A stretch of DNA of 5,485 nucleotides from Verrucomicrobiales bacterium (GTDB lineage Bacteria; Verrucomicrobiota; Verrucomicrobiia; Limisphaerales; UBA1100): the NCBI GenBank assembly GCA_011523245.1, contig WTHG01000237.1:1-5485 (forward strand), written 5' to 3'. Position 1 is the first letter of the stretch; every line of letters starts with the position of its first letter. Made by a program: the position numbers and the translations under genes. Of the stretch, positions 1 to 4,623 are shown piece by piece. Below the pieces are notes generated by a model. It searched no databases, was not told the DNA's origin, and saw only the letters and a list, made by a program, of their open reading frames with translations.

Positions 1-44
1 GTCAACTCAGTGCCGCACGTTGGGCATGGAAATTTGAGATCCAT
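1..44 (-). CDS. 5' end of a zinc-ribbon protein (partial, runs off the left edge)
   Basis: Reading the minus strand from the ATG at 44-42 gives an open frame to the edge, MDLKFPCPTCGTELT, only 15 residues. Seen directly: a Cys-Pro-x-Cys-Gly knuckle at residues 7-10, right behind a short hydrophobic/basic start. Such a start is typical of small zinc-ribbon domains, in which a second CxxC pair follows some 15-25 residues later; that half is outside the window. The gene would be co-directional with deoC, 74 bases downstream of its stop. No Shine-Dalgarno is visible before the ATG (the preceding bases are CTCTGGCCGG), as for the other genes here. Function cannot be named: zinc ribbons of this kind head many unrelated membrane or regulatory proteins. 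A chance open frame of this length is possible, but the motif at the very start of a frame makes a real gene more likely than not. Confidence 0.5.
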   Translation of the reverse strand, partial: MDLKFPCPTCGTEL

Positions 45-70
45 CCGGCCAGAGGGTTGGGACTGAGAAA

Positions 71-97
71 TTTATCGCATTTCAGGAAGTAACTCAA
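71..97 (-). promoter_or_regulatory. weak candidate promoter for the left-edge zinc-ribbon gene
   Basis: In the 74-base spacer after deoC, the minus strand carries TTGAGT (97-92) and GATAAA (76-71), separated by 15 bases. Each matches the sigma-70 consensus at four of six positions, and the spacing is shorter than the usual 16-18. The GATAAA box ends 26 bases before the ATG at 44, a sensible distance. This is only a resemblance; the gene could equally be read through from deoC. Confidence 0.2.
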
Positions 98-113
98 TAC
101 CGCAGTTCGGAAT

Positions 114-130
114 GGCAGCTAATAGCTGCC
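114..130 (-). terminator. short perfect hairpin spanning the deoC stop codon
   Basis: On the minus strand the sequence is GGCAGCT-ATT-AGCTGCC: a perfect 7-base-pair, GC-rich stem with a 3-base loop. It contains the last three deoC codons (Gly, Ser, Tyr) and the TAG stop. The bases after the stem are ATTCCGAACTG, so there is no uridine tract and this is not a standard intrinsic terminator. It may be a 3'-end stabilising or Rho-associated hairpin, or part of a weak terminator. The seven perfect pairs with a tight loop are seen directly; a terminating role is inference. Confidence 0.35.
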
Positions 131-784
131 CTTGGCTGATTCGCCGGAGACGATGGTGACGCCATTGCTGGTGCCGATACGGGTGGCGCCGGCCTCTATC
201 ATAGCCCGCGCTTCGTCTGCGTTGCGTACGCCGCCGGCGGCTTTGACACCGGCAAATTGGCCGACCGTTTCGCGCATCAGCCTTACATGCTCCAGCGTGG
301 CGCCGGCGTTGCCGAAGCCGGTGGAGGTTTTCACAAAGTGCGCCTGCGCCTGCGTCACAAGTTTGCAGGCCTTGGCGATCTCGTCGTTGGTAAGCAGGCA
401 GGTTTCGAGGATGACTTTGACCACCCGATCATCGGCCGCCTCAACCACGTCACGAATTTCGCGGACAATATAATCGTGTTCGCCGTCCTTGAAGCGCCCG
501 ACATTCATCACCATGTCAATTTCACTGGCACCGACATCGACCGCGACTTCGGTCTCGTAACGCTTGGCATCGGCTTCCATTGCGCCGAGCGGGAAACCAA
601 CCACGGTGCAAACCTGCACGTCGCAGTCTTCCAAGAGCGAATAGGCGAGCTCCACGCGGCTGCCATTGACGCAGACGGTGGAGAATTGGTGCTCGGCAGC
701 CTCTGCGCACAATTGCTCCAGCTGCGCCCGTGTGGCGTCGGGCTTGAGCAAGGTGTGATCAATGTAGCTTGCCAGTTCGGACAT
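119..784 (-). CDS. deoC: deoxyribose-phosphate aldolase (DERA), class I
   Basis: This cytoplasmic enzyme cleaves 2-deoxy-D-ribose 5-phosphate to acetaldehyde and glyceraldehyde 3-phosphate, the last step of deoxynucleoside breakdown. The 221-residue product matches the usual 210-260 residue DeoC TIM barrel. The N-terminal YIDHTLLKP motif (residues 7-15) is the family hallmark. Expected catalytic residues are visible: Asp90 in EIDMVMNVG, the Schiff-base Lys152 in FVKTSTGF, and Lys181 in GVKAAGGVR. IGTSNG (203-208) supplies the phosphate-binding region. The protein ends in Tyr221, matching the C-terminal tyrosine known to assist proton transfer in the E. coli enzyme. The ATG at 784 lies 4 bases after the mdh stop, so the two are very probably co-transcribed and perhaps translationally coupled. 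Only a weak GAG, 8 bases before the start, could serve as ribosome-binding site. No damage is seen and the assignment is firm. Confidence 0.97.
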   Translation of the reverse strand: MSELASYIDHTLLKPDATRAQLEQLCAEAAEHQFSTVCVNGSRVELAYSLLEDCDVQVCTVVGFPLGAMEADAKRYETEVAVDVGASEIDMVMNVGRFKDGEHDYIVREIRDVVEAADDRVVKVILETCLLTNDEIAKACKLVTQAQAHFVKTSTGFGNAGATLEHVRLMRETVGQFAGVKAAGGVRNADEARAMIEAGATRIGTSNGVTIVSGESAKGSY

Positions 785-788
785 GACG

Positions 789-1778
789 TTAGCTCGGCAA
801 CAAATCGGCCACCAAGGTTTTCTCTTCTTTCAGCTCATTGACCGTTGCGTCAATTTTAGCCCGGCTGAATTCATCGATTGGCAAGTCCTGTACGATGGCT
901 AGGTCTCCGCCGGAATTGCGCATAGGGAAGGAGGAGATGAGGCCTTCCTCCACGCCGTAGCTGCCGTCGGAGCAGATGCACAGGCTGTGCCAATCTCCCT
1001 CGGCGGTGGGTTCGGTGACCGATCGCACGCTATCGACAATGGCGTTGGCGGCGCTGGCGGCACTGGAAAGTCCGCGCGCCTTAATGATCGCTGCGCCGCG
1101 CTTCTGCACGGTGCTGATAAATTCGCCTTCGAGCCATTCTCGATCACTGATGGCATCGGTGGCCGGCGCGCCGTTAATCTTTGCGTTGGTAAAATCAGGG
1201 TATTGCGTGGCGGAGTGATTGCCCCAAATGCAGAGGTTGGAAACGCTACTCACTGGCACGCCGGCCTTTTGCGCGAGCTGCGTCTTGGCGCGGTTTTCGT
1301 CCAGACGCGTCATGGCAAAGAACCGGTCGTTGGGCACGTCCGGCGCGTTGTTCATGGCGATCAGGCAGTTCGTGTTGCAGGGGTTGCCGACCACCAGCAC
1401 GCGCGCATCGCTGGCGGCGTGGTTATTGATGGCCTGGCCTTGGCCGGTAAAAATCTTGCCGTTAATGCCGAGTAGATCGCCGCGCTCCATACCATCCTTG
1501 CGCGGCACACTGCCGACGAGTAGGGACCAGTTGGCTCCATTGAATCCAGTATTCAAATCGGAGGTGGCGACCACATCGGTCAGCAGCGGGAACGCGCAGT
1601 CATCGAGCTCCATGCACACGCCTTCCAGCGCGGCCATGCCGGGTTCGATTTCAATCAGGTTCAGCGCCACCGGTTGATCCGGGCCGAACATTTGGCCGGA
1701 GGCAATCCGGAACAGGAGGGCATAACCGATCTGACCGGCCGCCCCGGTCACCGCAACACGAATGGGTTCCTTACTCAT
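789..1778 (-). CDS. mdh: malate dehydrogenase (NAD-dependent, cytosolic-like class)
   Basis: The enzyme interconverts malate and oxaloacetate with NAD(H) in the TCA cycle. From the ATG at 1778 the product is 329 residues, the normal length for the roughly 330-residue bacterial class related to eukaryotic cytosolic MDH. Visible motifs in order: the Rossmann loop TGAAGQIG (11-18); the acidic strand end LIEIE (41-45), with Glu43 placed to bind the adenine ribose and favour NAD; ALEGVCMELDDCAFPLL (50-66), a class signature; the mobile loop VPRKDGMERGDLL with substrate arginines Arg93 and Arg99; GNPCNTN (131-137); the catalytic Asp160 with Arg163 in TRLDENRAK; and the proton-relay His188 in WGNHSATQYPD. 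The frame stays open upstream to a TTG at 1817, adding 13 residues, but these lack family resemblance and MSKEPIRVAVTG is the usual type of start. No Shine-Dalgarno precedes the ATG. It sits between the M50 protease gene (48 bases upstream) and deoC (4 bases downstream). Confidence 0.97.
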   Translation of the reverse strand: MSKEPIRVAVTGAAGQIGYALLFRIASGQMFGPDQPVALNLIEIEPGMAALEGVCMELDDCAFPLLTDVVATSDLNTGFNGANWSLLVGSVPRKDGMERGDLLGINGKIFTGQGQAINNHAASDARVLVVGNPCNTNCLIAMNNAPDVPNDRFFAMTRLDENRAKTQLAQKAGVPVSSVSNLCIWGNHSATQYPDFTNAKINGAPATDAISDREWLEGEFISTVQKRGAAIIKARGLSSAASAANAIVDSVRSVTEPTAEGDWHSLCICSDGSYGVEEGLISSFPMRNSGGDLAIVQDLPIDEFSRAKIDATVNELKEEKTLVADLLPS

Positions 1779-1809
1779 GGAGGCGTGCAGTATGCCCGTG
1801 GCAGGAGTC

Positions 1810-1830
1810 TTAAGCAAGCCGTTGGCTTAA
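1810..1830 (-). other. small inverted repeat over the M50 gene stop codon
   Basis: Two alternative stems overlap here. One is AAGCC-AAC-GGCTT (5 pairs, 3-base loop, 1816-1828). The other is formed by TTAAGC (1810-1815) with GCTTAA (1825-1830), 6 pairs with a 9-base loop. Both include the TAA stop at 1827-1829. On the minus (transcribed) strand the run of T lies before the stem, not after it, so this does not look like an intrinsic terminator. It also suits the idea that mdh is read from the same transcript. Stems this short can arise by chance. Confidence 0.25.
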
Positions 1831-2528
1831 AAAGTCAGTCGAATGAGCTCAATGTATGCCCGGCCGGCCTCTGGGTCCAAAAGGGAGGTAAACCGCACAC
1901 CGAACTGCATTGCAATCCCAAAGGGGGTGTATTGGAACGGCGCGTTCATTAAGACGATGAACAAAATGAAAAACAGAAACATCGGGTTGCCCAAAGAATC
2001 CATCCAGCGTTTGTACGCAGGCACGAAGTTGCCGAGGATGGCTGAGCCGTCCAACGGGGGCACAGGCAACAGATTAAAAATGCCCAGAGCTATATTGGTG
2101 TAGGCAAAGACTAGCAACAAAATCTGGGCATTGCGTCCGGGGCCTTCAGTGGCCAGCCCAACCTGAGCAAGCCATACCCCTAGGATGATCTGGGCCACCA
2201 TGGCCAATAGAAAATTCATCGCTGGGCCGGCGGCAGAAACAAGGGCGTCGCCGTAGCGGCTGCGAAAGTTACGCGGATTGACCGGCATGGCACCGAAGGC
2301 CATGCCCACCAGGGCGAGCATAAGCAGCGACATGCCGCCCATGTGCACCATGGGATCGGGCGTCATGTGGCCGGCTATTCTCGGTGTATCGTCGCCTTGC
2401 CAGATGGCGGCCCAGCCGTGAGCTAGCTCATGGAGAACGATGGAGATGATCACGGTAACCACCACGCATCCGAAATATAGTTGCGTCTCTGGATCAAATG
2501 CCCTTTGGATGAACAGCGCTGCGACCAT
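1827..2528 (-). CDS. M50-family site-2-type intramembrane metalloprotease
   Basis: A 233-residue polytopic membrane protein of the short M50 (site-2 protease) group. Seen directly: the zinc-binding HELAH at residues 33-37 inside the first membrane segment (about 18-38), and the second active-site motif NLLPVPPLDG (152-161), where Asp160 would be the third zinc ligand. Between them lie the conserved MPVNPRNFR (81-89) and SAAGPAMNFLLA (98-109). Further hydrophobic segments fall at about 65-80, 97-123, 134-156 and 183-194. There is no PDZ domain, no CBS domain and no signal peptide, which separates it from RseP-type and sporulation SpoIVFB-type proteases. Members of this minimal group are widespread, and their substrates are mostly unknown, so no gene symbol is given. 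The ATG at 2528 leaves only 14 bases to the divergent Ppx/GppA start. It is probably the first gene of a unit with mdh and deoC. All catalytic residues are present. Confidence 0.93.
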   Translation of the reverse strand: MVAALFIQRAFDPETQLYFGCVVVTVIISIVLHELAHGWAAIWQGDDTPRIAGHMTPDPMVHMGGMSLLMLALVGMAFGAMPVNPRNFRSRYGDALVSAAGPAMNFLLAMVAQIILGVWLAQVGLATEGPGRNAQILLLVFAYTNIALGIFNLLPVPPLDGSAILGNFVPAYKRWMDSLGNPMFLFFILFIVLMNAPFQYTPFGIAMQFGVRFTSLLDPEAGRAYIELIRLTF

Positions 2529-2542
2529 GCGCAGCGGATGTT

Positions 2543-3481
2543 ATGGAGGCATTGGGCGAAAACCAAACCCAAAACCGTCGGGCGGTCATTGATGTGGGTA
2601 GTAACTCGGTGAAACTGCTGGTGGCAGAGGTGGCCGAAGGCAAGGTCAGACCGTTGGTGCATGAAGGCGAACAAACCCGACTGGGTCGTGGGGTGTTTGA
2701 TTCCGGTAAACTGGATCCGGAAGCAATCGCACAAACCGCGTTTGTGGCCGGGCGGTTTGCTGAAAAGGCCAGACGCATGGGGGCTGTGGAGGTGAAGGCG
2801 GTGGCGACCAGTGCTGCCCGCGAGGCGCGGAACGGGATGGATTTGATCGAGGCATTTCGTGAGGTGAATGTGCCACTGACAATTATTGAGGGCGAACGCG
2901 AGGCGGAATTGGTGCTGCGCGGTGTGCGAAGTCAGTCTGATTTCGCCGACGGGCCACTGGCGATTATTGACGTGGGCGGCGGCAGTACGGAGTTGTTGGT
3001 GGCGGATGAATCCGGCCTGCGCGTGCAGCATAGTTTTCCGTTGGGAACGGTGCGTTTACTGGAACAGCATCGCCCGAGCGATTTGCCGACGGCGCAGGAG
3101 CGCGCGCAGGTAATCGAGGCGCTGGATCAATTTTTGGATGATCAGGTGACACCGCTACTCGGCTCGGTGACCTTGCCCGGCACATTGGTGGGGGCCGGCG
3201 GTACACCGGTGTTTCTCTCTCGAATTCTTAAAGAGACAGATGATCTGGATTCGGCGGAACTGGAGACGCTGAGTTGGTTGCTGCCGGATGTGCAGTCCTT
3301 AACGGATCGGCTGTGGATGATGAGCTTAGAGCGACGGCAAAGTTTGGTTGGATTGCCGGCGGATCGGGCGGATGTAATTTTGTTTGGCTCAGCGATCTAC
3401 GAGGCGGTGATGATGCGGTGCGGGTTTCACGAACTACGCCCCACTTTGCGCGGCGTGCGGTATGGCTCGTTGCTAAGCTAA
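2543..3481 (+). CDS. Ppx/GppA-family phosphatase (exopolyphosphatase or pppGpp phosphohydrolase), short form
   Basis: Family members remove terminal phosphate from inorganic polyphosphate and/or convert pppGpp to ppGpp, linking phosphate storage with the stringent response. The 312-residue product is the ASKHA-fold catalytic core only; the C-terminal HD-type domain of the roughly 500-residue E. coli Ppx and GppA is absent. Motifs in order: phosphate loop AVIDVGSNSVKLL (14-26); ATSAAREARNG (88-98); EGEREAEL (116-123), whose Glu120 aligns with the catalytic glutamate; second phosphate loop IIDVGGGSTELL (141-152); FPLGTVRL (165-172); LVGAGGTP (215-222); and the closing GLPADRADVILFGSAI (270-285). 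The ATG at 2543 adds about 12 residues before the first strand, and no better start lies inside. Sequence alone does not decide between Ppx and GppA activity. It is transcribed alone, head-to-head with the M50 gene and tail-to-tail with dgt, overlapping the latter by 4 bases at the stops. Confidence 0.94.
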   Translation: MEALGENQTQNRRAVIDVGSNSVKLLVAEVAEGKVRPLVHEGEQTRLGRGVFDSGKLDPEAIAQTAFVAGRFAEKARRMGAVEVKAVATSAAREARNGMDLIEAFREVNVPLTIIEGEREAELVLRGVRSQSDFADGPLAIIDVGGGSTELLVADESGLRVQHSFPLGTVRLLEQHRPSDLPTAQERAQVIEALDQFLDDQVTPLLGSVTLPGTLVGAGGTPVFLSRILKETDDLDSAELETLSWLLPDVQSLTDRLWMMSLERRQSLVGLPADRADVILFGSAIYEAVMMRCGFHELRPTLRGVRYGSLLS

Positions 3482-4620
3482 AGTCCAAGCCGTCCGTATT
3501 CTAGGGCCACGTAGCGGTCGGTCATGCCGGAGAGATAATCGCAAATAGCGCGGTGCAGCCCGTCGGTCTCAATGCGCGCGCGCGATTGGCTGCCGATATC
3601 TTCCGGATGCTCAAGATAATACCCGAACAACGCCTCAAGCAGCTTGATGGCTCGCAGGTTGGGTTTGTGCACGACCGGATTGTAGTAGAGGTTTTCGTAG
3701 AGGTACTCGCGCAATTCTAGATTGGCCGTGCGGCGGGCGTCGCTGTAGCGAATGAGGTCGACGTCATGCAGGCGCACTTCATCGGCCGATTGCACGCCGG
3801 CCTCGGCAATGAGGCGGCCGCTGGTTTCCACCACATCATGCACCTGGCTATTGATGAGCCGCCGGATGATGGCGTAATGGCGTGTCTCGGAATCGAGCGT
3901 GCCGTGTTCCGTTAGTACCTCGGCATCGGTGTTGCGCCAGATTTGCACATGGGCTTTCAGGTCTTCCTCTTCGAGCAGATTTGAGTCGAGGCCATCATCG
4001 AGATCATGGCTGTAATAGGTGATCTCATCGGCGAGATTGGCGACCTGCGCCTCGAGTGAATTGGATTTGGCTTCGAACCCGTCGCGTTTGCTGGGATGAT
4101 CGGCAGGATTAAAATGTTTCACCAACCCTTCGCGTGTTTCCCAAGTGAGATTGAGCCCGGGGTGGTGTGGGTATTTCTGCTCCAGCGTTTCCACGATGCG
4201 CAGGCTCTGGCGGTTGTGTTCAAACCCGCCGTGCTCTTTCATCAGATCATTGAGCGCATACTCGCCCTTGTGACCAAACGGCGAATGGCCGAGGTCATGG
4301 GCCAGAGCAATGGCCTCGGCGAGATCTTCATTGAGGCCGAGCGCGCGGGCGATATTGCGCGAGACGGCCGCCACCTCAATGGTGTGGGTGAGGCGCGTGC
4401 GTAGGTGATCGCCGGTGCCGTTTAGGAACACCTGCGTTTTGTATTCCAACCGGCGAAAGGCCCGGGAATGGGTGATGCGATCGCGGTCGCGCTGGTATTC
4501 GGTGCGCCATTCGTGCGGCGGTTCCGGATGGGCACGACCGCGGGAATCGGCACTACGTTGCGCGTACGGCGCGAGGGTTTGATGTTCGTTGGCCTCCAGC
4601 TGTTCGCGGGACTGGGGCAT
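3478..4620 (-). CDS. dgt: dGTPase-like deoxynucleoside triphosphate triphosphohydrolase (HD superfamily)
   Basis: These enzymes hydrolyse dGTP or other dNTPs to the deoxynucleoside and triphosphate, controlling the dNTP pool. The 380-residue product fits the shorter bacterial dGTPase-like (type 2) group rather than the roughly 500-residue E. coli Dgt. Seen: the N-terminal RDRDRITHSRAFRRLEYKTQVF region (44-65), which is highly conserved; then RLTHTIEVA with metal ligand His79; the HD pair His108-Asp109 in LAHDLGHSPFGH; GGFEHNRQSLRI (131-142); and the fourth ligand Asp198 in LADEITYYSHDLDDG. All four ligands of the H...HD...D site are present. The substrate preference in vivo cannot be read from sequence, because members of this group are often general, allosterically activated dNTPases. 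The ATG at 4620 follows the ispH stop by 3 bases, so the two are probably co-transcribed. There is no Shine-Dalgarno sequence before it. The stop overlaps the end of the convergent Ppx/GppA gene. Confidence 0.96.
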   Translation of the reverse strand: MPQSREQLEANEHQTLAPYAQRSADSRGRAHPEPPHEWRTEYQRDRDRITHSRAFRRLEYKTQVFLNGTGDHLRTRLTHTIEVAAVSRNIARALGLNEDLAEAIALAHDLGHSPFGHKGEYALNDLMKEHGGFEHNRQSLRIVETLEQKYPHHPGLNLTWETREGLVKHFNPADHPSKRDGFEAKSNSLEAQVANLADEITYYSHDLDDGLDSNLLEEEDLKAHVQIWRNTDAEVLTEHGTLDSETRHYAIIRRLINSQVHDVVETSGRLIAEAGVQSADEVRLHDVDLIRYSDARRTANLELREYLYENLYYNPVVHKPNLRAIKLLEALFGYYLEHPEDIGSQSRARIETDGLHRAICDYLSGMTDRYVALEYGRLGL

Positions 4621-4623
4621 GGC

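Noticed and set aside
6..67. Inverted repeat CTCAGT (6-11) and ACTGAG (62-67)
   Set aside because: Six bases separated by 50 is expected by chance, and the left arm lies within the zinc-ribbon codons.
3..92. A plus-strand frame open from the edge to TAA at 90-92 (29 residues), possibly the tail of a convergent gene
   Set aside because: The tail shows no recognisable features, while the opposite strand gives a start codon with a zinc-ribbon knuckle. It cannot be fully excluded without sequence to the left.
257..841. A 194-codon open frame on the plus strand, antisense to deoC
   Set aside because: It lies opposite a clear deoC with all catalytic motifs. Its translation has no recognisable motif and fits the expected open antisense frame of GC-rich coding DNA.
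2476..2481. TATAGT on the plus strand as a -10 box for the Ppx/GppA gene
   Set aside because: There is a good hexamer match but no -35-like sequence at 16-18 bases upstream, and it lies 60 bases before the start inside the M50 coding region.
2540..2545. CATAAC on the minus strand as a -10 box for the M50 gene, giving a nearly leaderless mRNA
   Set aside because: Only four of six positions match and no convincing -35 lies upstream; too weak to list as a feature.
2545..2554. GGAGG at 2545-2549 as a Shine-Dalgarno for an internal TTG start at 2552 in the Ppx/GppA gene
   Set aside because: The spacing to TTG is only 2 bases, too short for initiation, and the GGAGG is simply part of the first codons (ATG GAG GCA).
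2450..3031. A 193-codon minus-strand frame across the M50 and Ppx/GppA starts
   Set aside because: It overlaps the conserved phosphate loops of the phosphatase and the N-terminus of the protease; its His/Gln-rich translation resembles no family I know.
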